NCBI RefSeq assembly: GCF_030454045.1
Contig: NZ_JAKDJE010000115.1
Coordinates: 1 to 5,169, forward strand
Reading direction: 5' to 3'
Origin: Psychrobacter sp.
Lineage (GTDB): Bacteria; Pseudomonadota; Gammaproteobacteria; Pseudomonadales; Moraxellaceae
DNA: 5,169 nucleotides
In this document: positions 1 through 5,169 of the stretch, piece by piece
Position numbering within the stretch: position 1 is the stretch's first letter
Layout: the number at the start of each line of letters is the position of its first letter
Program-made: the position numbers and the translations under genes
Notes under the pieces: generated by a model
Database searches by the model: none
What the model saw: the letters and a program-made list of their open reading frames with translations, nothing else
What the model was told of the DNA's origin: nothing

Positions 1-84
1 AAGGTGTTGCTTATTTTTTTCAATGTTTTCTCAATTCTATACAGCCCCTAATTAGATGAATAGCAATTAAAGGTTGATGATTGT

Positions 85-103
85 GCTTTAAAAGCTTTAT
101 TTA
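85..103 (+). promoter_or_regulatory. possible copA promoter/operator region with GCTTTA repeats
   Basis: The leader of the copper ATPase gene is AT-rich. It contains GCTTTA twice (85-90 and 94-99), which makes two overlapping small palindromes (GCTTT-A-AAAGC at 85-95 and AAAGCTTT at 91-98). A weak sigma70-like pair can be drawn as TTGATG (74-79) and TATTTA (98-103) with an 18-base spacer, which would give a very short untranslated leader. I see no CueR-type dyad with the ACCTTCC/GGAAGGT pattern that usually marks copper-responsive copA promoters in enterobacteria, and no obvious CsoR site. The assignment rests only on position and weak motifs. Confidence 0.2.
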
Positions 104-111
104 TTGTCTTC

Positions 112-117
112 AAGGAG
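112..117 (+). promoter_or_regulatory. ribosome binding site that sets the copA start
   Basis: AAGGAG lies seven bases before the ATG at 125 and is the ideal anti-SD match. An in-frame TTG at 104 would extend the protein by seven residues, but this AAGGAG would then sit inside the coding sequence and the TTG has no SD of its own. The ATG at 125 is therefore the start. Confidence 0.85.
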
Positions 118-124
118 TGATTTT

Positions 125-2770
125 ATGAAACATATTGCCGATGAAAAATCTATCAAAGGTGGTCAGTACGATAAAGTGCCAGAAAACTATAGTGGTACGG
201 TTTATATCTGCCCGATGCATCCTGAGGTTAGAGATACTGAGAAGAGCGATTGTCCGATATGCGGCATGTTTCTCAAACCTGAAGACGAGGTTGCTGAATC
301 CAACAGTAATGAGGGCAGTCATGCGCATTGTCATAAAGCGGATGCTAATAATAGTACTGAGTTAAAGTCTGTCGAAGGCAATAAGTACGACAAGATACCA
401 GAAAATTATAACGGCACGATTTATATTTGTCCTATGCATCCAGAAGTAAGAGATGTTGAAAAAAGCGACTGTCCAATATGCGGTATGTTTCTTAAACCTG
501 AAAATGAGGTCGCTGGTTTAAGAGATGATCAAGCAAGCAACAATGAAGACATTCATGCGCATTGTCATGGAAATCATACTAAAAGCGGCGAAGTAAAATC
601 AGTCAAAGGCGGCAAATACGACAAAGTGCCAGCAAATTATACTGGCACCGTCTATATCTGTCCTATGCATCCTGAAGTTAGAGACGTTGAAAATAGTGGC
701 TGTCCGATATGCGGCATGGCGTTAGAACCCGAAACGGTAACGGTGGGTGAGGAAGATACGTCAGAGCTTGACGATATGACGCGGCGCTTTTGGATTTGTA
801 CCGTACTGACCATTCCGCTTTTTCTTTATGCCATGAGCGATATGGTCGGTATCAATCTGCATACTATTGGTGAGTACGATATCTCCTCACAAGTGGCGCA
901 GTGGATACAATTAGCATTAGCAACGCCAGTGGTCATTTGGGGCGCGGCTCCATTCTTTGTACGCGGTTGGCAATCGATAAAAAGCCGCAATCTTAATATG
1001 TTCACTTTAATAGCCATAGGGGTTGGCGCCGCTTATGGGTTTAGTATTGTGGCTACCTTCTTCCCTGATATTTTCCCCGATAGCTTTAGAGATTCTGCAG
1101 GTCAAGTTGGGGTTTATTATGAAGCCGCCGCAGTTATTACTACCTTAGTGTTGTTAGGCCAAGTGTTGGAACTCAAAGCCAGAAGTCAAACCTCAGGTGC
1201 GATTCGAGCGCTACTTGAGCTGGCACCGCCAACCGCGAGACGAGTGGATGAGAGTGGCGCTGAGGTAGAAGTTGCTCTAGAAGAAGTGGTCAGTGGTGAT
1301 AAACTGCGCGTCAAACCCGGTGAAAAACTTCCCGTAGATGGCATGGTCATTGAGGGTAGTAGTAATGTTGATGAGTCGATGGTCACCGGTGAGCCGCTTG
1401 CTGTCGCTAAAGTATCAGGCGATCCGGTTACGGGTGGCACCGTTAATGGTACTGGCACCTTATTAGTTGAAGCGGTCAATGTCGGTGACGACACGGTGTT
1501 ATCCAAAATCGTCAAAATGGTCGCTGAAGCTCAACGTAGTCGTGCCCCAATACAAAAAATCGTTGATCAAGTCGCAGGTTGGTTCGTGCCGATTGTGCTT
1601 GTTTGCTCAATCCTAACTTTTATCGTTTGGGCCATCTTTGGCCCCGTTCCCGCCATGGCGTTTGCTATCGTTAACGCTATCGCCGTACTTATTATCGCTT
1701 GCCCTTGTGCGCTTGGATTGGCAACGCCTATGTCTATTATGGTCGGCACAGGCATGGGCGCGCAAAATGGCGTCCTTATCAAAAACGCTGAAGCGCTTGA
1801 GAGCATGGAAAAAGTCGATACTATCGTTGTTGACAAGACTGGCACATTAACCGCTGGTAAACCTGAGCTGACCGCGATCGAGGCGCTGGCAGGTCAAGAT
1901 AAAGATGAGTTTTTGGCTCTCGTCGCCGCAGTAGAGACGGCTAGCGAACATCCTTTAGCAGAAGCTATCGTGAGAGCTGCTAAGGACAAGTCGCTTATTA
2001 TCCCTAACGCTACGGACTTTAATTCAACGACGGGTGAGGGCGTACAAGCGCTAGTTAATGGCACGCAAGTCGCTATCGGTAACTCAAAACTGATGCAGAG
2101 CTTAAACAGTTTTGATAGTGAGTTATCAAGTAAAGCCGATATTCGTAGAAAAGAGGGCGAAACGGTGATGTTCGTCGCTATAGATGGCAAAGCGGCTGGG
2201 ATAATATCAGTCGCTGACCCGATCAAGCCAAGCACCGCCGATGCGATAAAACTGCTCCATGGTGCCGGTTTAAAAGTCGTCATGCTAACGGGTGATAATG
2301 AAAAAACCGCGCAAGCGGTCGCTAATAAGTTAGGCATCGATGACGTCCATGCCGATGTCTCACCAGAAGATAAAAACCGTATCGTCAAAGAGATGCAAGA
2401 TGGCGGCAAAATAGTGGCTATGGCGGGAGACGGTATCAATGATGCGCCAGCACTAGCGCAGGCGAATGTCGGTATCGCTATGGGTACGGGAACTGATGTG
2501 GCGATGGAGAGTGCTAGCGTGACTCTCGTCAAAGGCGATCTGATGGGTATAGCCAAAGCCCATAAGCTGAGCCGCTCAACGATGCGGAATATCAGACAGA
2601 ATTTGTTTTTTGCCTTTATTTATAATGCCATCGGCGTACCCATTGCCGCAGGCGTGCTTTATCCTGCCTTTGGTTTACTACTAAGCCCGATGATAGCAGC
2701 AGCGGCGATGAGCTTATCGTCAGTATCGGTGATTGGTAATGCGCTTAGATTACGGCGGCTAGATTTGTAA
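125..2770 (+). CDS. copA: Cu+-exporting P1B-type ATPase with three N-terminal Cys/His metal-binding modules
   Basis: This inner-membrane ATPase exports monovalent copper from the cytoplasm at the cost of ATP. It has 881 residues from ATG 125. Three copies of a heavy-metal-binding module, each with YICPMHPEV and CPICGM, lie at about residues 27-48, 100-121 and 177-198. Copies 1 and 2 are followed by HAHCH clusters (66-70, 144-148). About eight membrane segments follow: roughly 222-240, 256-279, 291-314, 329-349, 484-506, 512-536, 827-847 and 849-871. The actuator loop has TGE at 421-423. The ion-path CPC is at 526-528, the phosphorylated Asp of DKTGT is D570, the nucleotide-binding HP is 609-610, TGDN is 722-725 and GDGINDAP is 768-775. 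Tyr833-Asn834 in TM7 and M862-x-x-S-S in TM8 fit the Cu+ subgroup (P1B-1), so copper or silver is likelier than zinc or cadmium. There is no classical GMTCxxC HMA domain; the modules resemble those of SilP/CopB-like pumps and CusB. All catalytic motifs are intact. The ATPase call is certain; the metal is inferred. Confidence 0.95.
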   Translation: MKHIADEKSIKGGQYDKVPENYSGTVYICPMHPEVRDTEKSDCPICGMFLKPEDEVAESNSNEGSHAHCHKADANNSTELKSVEGNKYDKIPENYNGTIYICPMHPEVRDVEKSDCPICGMFLKPENEVAGLRDDQASNNEDIHAHCHGNHTKSGEVKSVKGGKYDKVPANYTGTVYICPMHPEVRDVENSGCPICGMALEPETVTVGEEDTSELDDMTRRFWICTVLTIPLFLYAMSDMVGINLHTIGEYDISSQVAQWIQLALATPVVIWGAAPFFVRGWQSIKSRNLNMFTLIAIGVGAAYGFSIVATFFPDIFPDSFRDSAGQVGVYYEAAAVITTLVLLGQVLELKARSQTSGAIRALLELAPPTARRVDESGAEVEVALEEVVSGDKLRVKPGEKLPVDGMVIEGSSNVDESMVTGEPLAVAKVSGDPVTGGTVNGTGTLLVEAVNVGDDTVLSKIVKMVAEAQRSRAPIQKIVDQVAGWFVPIVLVCSILTFIVWAIFGPVPAMAFAIVNAIAVLIIACPCALGLATPMSIMVGTGMGAQNGVLIKNAEALESMEKVDTIVVDKTGTLTAGKPELTAIEALAGQDKDEFLALVAAVETASEHPLAEAIVRAAKDKSLIIPNATDFNSTTGEGVQALVNGTQVAIGNSKLMQSLNSFDSELSSKADIRRKEGETVMFVAIDGKAAGIISVADPIKPSTADAIKLLHGAGLKVVMLTGDNEKTAQAVANKLGIDDVHADVSPEDKNRIVKEMQDGGKIVAMAGDGINDAPALAQANVGIAMGTGTDVAMESASVTLVKGDLMGIAKAHKLSRSTMRNIRQNLFFAFIYNAIGVPIAAGVLYPAFGLLLSPMIAAAAMSLSSVSVIGNALRLRRLDL
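149..742 (+). repeat. three in-frame copies of a metal-binding module inside copA
   Basis: Three units of about 73, 77 and 48 residues begin at nt 149, 368 and 599. Each reads KG/EGx-YDKxPxNYxGTxYICPMHPEVRD followed by CPICGM. The first two end in an acidic, Asn-rich linker with HAHCH. The third is shorter, lacks this cluster, changes CGMFL to CGMAL, and leads directly into the first membrane helix. The protein copies are nearly identical in the motif while many codons differ at the third position (for example tgcccgatgcat against tgtcctatgcat). This points to an old duplication kept by selection rather than a recent or assembly-generated repeat. Confidence 0.9.
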
Positions 2771-2854
2771 TGTAAATGTTATAAATTGACCACTAAAGCT
2801 AAAGCACAACGACGAGTATAGAGCATTTTAAAAACTAGGAATAAGGATAATATT

Positions 2855-3184
2855 ATGGGTAGCTTTTCTATTACGCATTGGCTGATTTTATTAGTAGTCG
2901 TAGTAGTGGTGTTTGGTACTGCCAAGCTTAAAAATGCGGGTAAAGATTTAGGCGGTGCGGTAAAGGGCTTTAAAGAAGCGGTCAAAGATGAAGAAACTGA
3001 ACATGCCTGCAAGAATCGAGCACTTAGCCATGAAGCCACTACTTCAACTGTAAATAATGATTTAAATACTAACAGCTTAAGTACTAATAACCTAGATACT
3101 AATAGCCTAAATACTAGGGGCAGCACTCAGGCTGATGATTTAGAAGTTAGGCCTGTTATCGCTGATGATAACAACAAAGTGTAG
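2855..3184 (+). CDS. tatA: Sec-independent protein translocase subunit TatA
   Basis: TatA oligomerises at the inner membrane to form the passage through which folded proteins with twin-arginine signal peptides cross, after recruitment by TatBC. The 109-residue product opens with MGSFSITHWL, a membrane helix at about 5-20, the conserved Phe20-Gly21 hinge, and an amphipathic helix at about 22-44 containing KLKNAGKDLGGAVKGFKEA, almost the E. coli pattern. A polar His8 sits where E. coli TatA has Gln8. The acidic DEE stretch follows at 45-47. The C-terminal tail (about 48-109) is low complexity and includes four five-residue repeats at 69-88. The ATG has AAGGA seven bases upstream (2843-2847). 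Total length is slightly above the usual 80-100 residues because of the tail. It is the first gene of the tatABC cluster, 84 bases after copA. TatE is the paralogous alternative, but position before tatB supports TatA. Confidence 0.95.
   Translation: MGSFSITHWLILLVVVVVVFGTAKLKNAGKDLGGAVKGFKEAVKDEETEHACKNRALSHEATTSTVNNDLNTNSLSTNNLDTNSLNTRGSTQADDLEVRPVIADDNNKV
3059..3118 (+). repeat. four tandem 15-bp repeats in the tatA tail
   Basis: Four consecutive 15-base units start at 3059, 3074, 3089 and 3104 and follow the pattern (G/A)(A/G)(T/C)(T/C)TAxxTACTAAT, encoding (D/S/N)-L-(N/S/D)-T-N five-residue units: DLNTN, SLSTN, NLDTN, SLNTR. The copies differ at a few positions each. They lie in the disordered cytoplasmic C-tail, which is dispensable in E. 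coli TatA, so length changes here should be tolerated. Confidence 0.85.
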
Positions 3185-3243
3185 AGCTTGAGGTATTTCG
3201 CTAACCGTATTTAATAATCTACTAACTAATATATTTGCCCATT

Positions 3244-3630
3244 ATGTTTGATATTGGATTTTCCGAATTACTGTTATTTGGAGTCATCGCTTTAATTGTC
3301 TTGGGCCCAGAAAAACTACCACAAGCTGCACGTACCGCTGGGCAATGGTATGCCAAATTGCGTCGCACGATTTCAACCTTACAGTCTGATATAGAGTCTG
3401 AGCTTGATTTGGCTGAGACACGAAAACAGATGCAAGATGAGCTGGCAAAGATTCGTCAGACTGAGACAGACATGCGGCGTGAGTTAGCCGAGATGCGCGG
3501 TAGTATGGATAAGTTTGAAAACTCGCAAAACCAAAGCTTAGATACTTCCTATCAGTCAAACACTCCTCAGCAGCAAAATCATCAGCCAGATACTTCCTCT
3601 TCTTCAGCTATAGAGAAGGGGGATAAATGA
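3244..3630 (+). CDS. tatB: Sec-independent protein translocase subunit TatB
   Basis: TatB forms the receptor complex with TatC that binds twin-arginine signal peptides. From ATG 3244 the protein has 128 residues and begins MFDIGFSELL, the diagnostic TatB N-terminus, with the conserved Glu8, a membrane helix at about 5-20 and the Gly21-Pro22 hinge followed by EKLPQAART. An amphipathic helix runs to about residue 45. A charged heptad-like helix (about 50-92, rich in Glu, Lys, Arg) looks able to form a coiled coil. The last 35 residues are Gln/Ser/Asn-rich. An in-frame TTG at 3235 would add three residues, but family alignment clearly favours the ATG. No Shine-Dalgarno is visible in the 20 bases upstream (AT-rich), 59 bases after the tatA stop. 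Weak initiation would fit the known large excess of TatA over TatB. The stop overlaps the tatC start. Confidence 0.95.
   Translation: MFDIGFSELLLFGVIALIVLGPEKLPQAARTAGQWYAKLRRTISTLQSDIESELDLAETRKQMQDELAKIRQTETDMRRELAEMRGSMDKFENSQNQSLDTSYQSNTPQQQNHQPDTSSSSAIEKGDK
3616..3623 (+). promoter_or_regulatory. tatC ribosome binding site inside the end of tatB
   Basis: AAGGGGGA lies just before the tatC ATG at 3627, inside the last codons of tatB. Together with the ATGA stop-start overlap (3627-3630) it implies translational coupling of tatC to tatB, as expected for two proteins that assemble in equal amounts. Confidence 0.7.
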
Positions 3631-4460
3631 GCTTATTTAAGCGCCAAAAAAGTCGCCAAAGAAAGTTAGCAAATACAGATGCTAAGGCGTCAGATGCTAC
3701 CCATAATGTTGAGACTGATAATGTGCTGAATGTGCTTAGCGACATGCCTATTACTGAGCATTTGATTGAATTACGCAAGCATCTCATCAAAATATGCGTA
3801 GCCGTTTTGATCGTCTTCTTAGCATTGGTAGGGTTTTCGCGTGAGCTCTACAATCTTTTATCAGACCCTCTGGTTGCGCAGATGCCTGCGAATTCGACTA
3901 TGATTGCTACTGATATTACCTCGAACTTTATGGCACCTATTCGCTTGACGATTTTCGTTGCTGCCTTTGTAGTGATGCCGTATATTCTGTATCAAATTTG
4001 GTCATTTATAGCGCCTGGATTATATAAAAAAGAGAAAAAAATCACTATTCCAGTGCTGATATCTTCGATATTCCTATTTTATTCTGGTGTCGCTTTTGCC
4101 TACTTTGTGGTACTCAAAGGCGTATTGAAGTTCTTTATTTTATTCGCTCCGCAAAACGTTATACCTATGACCGATATCGATAGTTATTTAAGCTTTGCGC
4201 TAAAGTTATTTATGGTATTTGGACTCACTTTTGAGATTCCAGTGGTTACTTTATTATTGATAATGGTCGGTATCATATCCACTCAGAGTCTAGATAGTAA
4301 GCGCCGATATATCATCGTCGGTTGTTTTGCTGTGTCAGCGGTAGTCACACCGCCCGATGGGGTGTCAATGCTATTGCTCGCGATTCCAATGTGGCTACTG
4401 TTCGAGTTAGGTTTGTTTTTAGCGAAAGTACTCATTAAAGAAGAGCGTAAAACCGTATAA
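3627..4460 (+). CDS. tatC: Sec-independent protein translocase subunit TatC
   Basis: TatC is the six-helix inner-membrane core of the Tat translocon and the primary binding site for the twin-arginine motif. The 277-residue protein contains the signature elements: HLIELRKHL at 45-53 with Glu48 and Arg50 of the N-terminal signal-binding site, YQIWSFIAPGLYKKEKK at 122-138 with Glu136 matching E. coli Glu103, FEIPVV at 202-207 with the conserved membrane-buried Glu203, and VTPPDG at 240-245. Hydrophobic segments fall at about 54-72, 104-128, 142-168, 190-217, 226-242 and 246-268. Compared with E. coli TatC (258 aa) the N-terminus before HLIELR is about 30 residues longer and hydrophilic (basic at 5-13, then Asp/Asn-rich). 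The start is fixed by the SD at 3616-3623 and the ATGA overlap, so the extension looks genuine. No key residue is missing. Confidence 0.96.
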   Translation: MSLFKRQKSRQRKLANTDAKASDATHNVETDNVLNVLSDMPITEHLIELRKHLIKICVAVLIVFLALVGFSRELYNLLSDPLVAQMPANSTMIATDITSNFMAPIRLTIFVAAFVVMPYILYQIWSFIAPGLYKKEKKITIPVLISSIFLFYSGVAFAYFVVLKGVLKFFILFAPQNVIPMTDIDSYLSFALKLFMVFGLTFEIPVVTLLLIMVGIISTQSLDSKRRYIIVGCFAVSAVVTPPDGVSMLLLAIPMWLLFELGLFLAKVLIKEERKTV

Positions 4461-4462
4461 CC

Positions 4463-4542
4463 TTGCAAAGTAGCTAATTTATAAACTAGATATATTGCAA
4501 ATTAAGTATCTTGCAAAATGACTATTTCGTAAAGTAACTATA
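4463..4542. repeat. five degenerate 16-bp tandem repeats downstream of tatC
   Basis: Units start at 4463, 4479, 4495, 4511 and 4527 in exact 16-base register, with approximate consensus TTGCAAAGTAGCTATA. Units 1, 3 and 4 share TTGCAAA exactly. Unit 2 (TTATAAACTAGATATA) and unit 5 (TCGTAAAGTAACTATA) each match the first 14 bases of unit 1 at 11 positions. The array starts two bases after the tatC stop and ends just before the putative terminator. It has no long open frame. Function is unknown: it may be a decayed minisatellite or a protein-binding array. Confidence 0.7.
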
Positions 4543-4554
4543 AAAATAACCTTA

Positions 4555-4585
4555 TCTTAAACATTTAAGACACTTTTTTTATTTT
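4555..4585 (+). terminator. weak rho-independent terminator after tatC
   Basis: TCTTAAA (4555-4561) and TTTAAGA (4564-4570) are a perfect inverted repeat, realistically six pairs with a four-base loop. They are followed three bases later by seven T, then A and four more T (4574-4585). The stem holds only one GC pair, so the hairpin is weak. The T-tract and the place about 95 bases after the tatC stop support a terminator of the tat operon. Nothing else in the gap up to 4635 looks like one. Confidence 0.45.
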
Positions 4586-4635
4586 GGCTGTCCCCTAAAC
4601 CCTATCAGTACATTCAACTTAGTAATGAGATTTAA

Positions 4636-5073
4636 ATGGAATCCCTAATTAATAATAAAAACAAAACGAATGATAATCTGGCAAATCAGCTTAATCAAGA
4701 GTGCTATTGCCGTACTTTAGATCGTAAAGCGCTTAATAACAGCCTGCAAGATCAATTAGTAAACACAAGAGATAATCCACTAGGAGCCAATGAGCTTAAT
4801 AAGCTGTTTTCAGCGACACCGGTGTTCGTCCCTAAGACAGAGATAGAAGCAATGGTGCGAATCATCGCAGCTATTGAGTCGACTGCTAGACTACCGTCAT
4901 ATCAACAGCAAGTACTGTCGTGGGCACCCAATATCGCGGCTTTCGATCCGGGGCCAATAGGGGCCTTTATGGGTTATGACTTTCACTTAGGGAGCGATGA
5001 CCCCAAGCTTATTGAGATCAATACCAATGCTGGAGGCGCATTTTTAAACGTAGCACTTGCTGAGCTATGCTGA
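4636..5073 (+). pseudogene. 5' fragment of a possible permuted ATP-grasp ligase gene, cut by an IS
   Basis: I do not recognise this gene with certainty. The frame gives 145 residues. The first 50 are polar (Asn, Gln, Lys) and unlike a signal peptide. From about residue 57 the protein looks conserved: LFSATPVFVPKTEIEAM, then DPGPIGAFMGYDFHL (104-118) and KLIEINTNAGGAFLN (124-138). EINT/EINTN motifs bind Mg-ATP in ATP-grasp enzymes. Lying this early in the chain, with a preceding GYDFHL-like strand, recalls permuted members such as eukaryotic-type glutathione synthetase (EINTISASFGG) or glutathionylspermidine synthase. This is inference from a motif. Such proteins usually exceed 400 residues, so most of the gene is missing. 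The frame ends Leu-Ala-Glu-Leu-Cys-stop, and the TGA at 5071-5073 coincides with the apparent IS left end. In-frame TAA at 4633-4635 fixes ATG 4636 as the first possible ATG; the SD is poor (TGAGA at 4626-4630). Confidence 0.6.
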
Positions 5074-5093
5074 AGAAACCGTACAACTAAACT

Positions 5094-5126
5094 TGGTAAA
5101 CTAAGCACAATTATAGGAGTTTACCA
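5094..5126 (+). promoter_or_regulatory. hairpin covering the transposase ribosome binding site
   Basis: TGGTAAACT (5094-5102) and AGTTTACCA (5118-5126) are perfectly complementary over nine bases with a 15-base loop. The right arm takes in the last two bases of AGGAG (5115-5119), the spacer and the A of the start codon. In an mRNA entering from the interrupted gene this stem could hide the start. IS10 and IS50 use comparable hairpins to prevent transposase synthesis from outside transcription. The pairing is seen; the function is inferred. Confidence 0.5.
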
Positions 5127-5169
5127 TGACCAAGAAAGTAAGAACCTACAGTAACGAATTTAAAGCTGA
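5126..5169 (+). CDS. IS3-family OrfA transposase N-terminus (partial)
   Basis: ATG at 5126 with AGGAG at 5115-5119 (six-base spacer) opens a frame reading MTKKVRTYSNEFKA to the window end, 14 complete codons. This pattern (basic start, then Y-S/T-x-E-F-K-A) is typical of the N-terminus of IS3-family OrfA proteins, whose helix-turn-helix domain binds the element's ends and which is joined to the OrfB integrase by programmed frameshifting. Only the first residues are present, so subgroup and intactness cannot be judged. Confidence 0.65.
   Translation, partial: MTKKVRTYSNEFKA

Larger units (their letters stand above)
5071..5169 (+). mobile_element. left end of an IS3-family-like insertion sequence (partial)
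   Basis: A conserved-looking coding frame stops at 5073 and within 53 bases a transposase-like gene begins with its own ribosome binding site. The likely terminus is TGAAGAAACCGTAC at 5071, as IS3-family ends typically start with TG. The exact base is uncertain within a few positions, because neither the right end nor a target duplication lies in the window. The leader contains an inverted repeat over the transposase start. The element runs past the window end. Confidence 0.6.

Noticed and set aside
1..51. Open frame from base 1 to a TAA at 49-51 as the end of an upstream gene
   Set aside because: Only 16 codons, T-rich with no recognisable C-terminus; open by chance is equally likely.
104..124. 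TTG start giving a seven-residue longer copper ATPase
   Set aside because: The strong AAGGAG at 112-117 lies within that extension and is ideally spaced for ATG 125; the TTG has no SD.
1894..2556. Long minus-strand open frame of 220 codons inside copA
   Set aside because: It lies opposite the conserved P/N domain of the ATPase, is Ser/Ala/Ile/Thr-rich low complexity in translation, and shows no motif or SD; it is a shadow of the real gene.
2648..2676. GCAGG/CCTGC hairpin followed by T-rich sequence near the end of copA
   Set aside because: It lies within conserved TM7-TM8 coding sequence, the following T content is not a run, and the gene continues for 90 bases.
3541..3598. GATACTTCCT occurring twice (3541-3550 and 3589-3598) in the tatB tail
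   Set aside because: Only two short copies in a low-complexity Ser/Gln-rich tail; not enough to call a repeat element.
4347..4366. ACACC...GGTGT inverted repeat in tatC
   Set aside because: It encodes the conserved TPPDG motif, so the codons explain the bases; no T-tract follows.
4463..4542. CRISPR array
   Set aside because: Units are 16 bp, contiguous and degenerate with no spacers, and there are no cas genes nearby.

Overview
The window reads as a chromosomal stretch of a Gram-negative gammaproteobacterium. The Tat proteins closely follow the Escherichia coli pattern (TatA, TatB and TatC as three separate genes). The AT-leaning codon use and the long Asn/Gln/Ser-rich tails of TatA and TatB suggest a Moraxellaceae member such as Psychrobacter. 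That placement is an impression from the proteins, not a database result. All genes called here are on the plus strand.

Layout: positions 1-124 are a short AT-rich leader. Positions 125-2770 encode a Cu+-type P1B ATPase (CopA-like, 881 aa) whose N-terminus carries three tandem copies of a small Cys/His metal-binding module. After an 84-base gap without a convincing terminator comes a complete twin-arginine translocase operon: tatA (2855-3184), tatB (3244-3630) and tatC (3627-4460), with tatB and tatC overlapping by four bases (ATGA). Directly after the tatC stop lie five degenerate 16-bp tandem repeats (4463-4542), then a weak AT-rich hairpin with a T-tract (4555-4585) that probably ends the tat transcript. 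From 4636 an open frame encodes the N-terminal part of a conserved-looking protein with an EINTN-type motif resembling permuted ATP-grasp ligases. It stops abruptly at 5073, at what looks like the left end of an IS3-family insertion sequence. The first 14 codons of that element's OrfA (from 5126) run off the window end.

How the parts work together: the ATPase should pump Cu+ out of the cytoplasm. The Tat system exports folded, cofactor-loaded proteins, among which periplasmic multicopper oxidases are classic substrates, so the copA-tat neighbourhood makes functional sense. Co-transcription is only inferred from the short gap and shared direction. The ATP-grasp-like gene appears broken by the IS.

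No clearly new multi-gene system is visible. The less ordinary signals are the triplicated metal-binding module, two different short tandem-repeat arrays (15 bp coding in tatA, 16 bp non-coding after tatC), the IS-truncated ligase-like gene, and a perfect 9-bp inverted repeat in the IS leader that would cover the transposase ribosome binding site in transcripts entering from outside.
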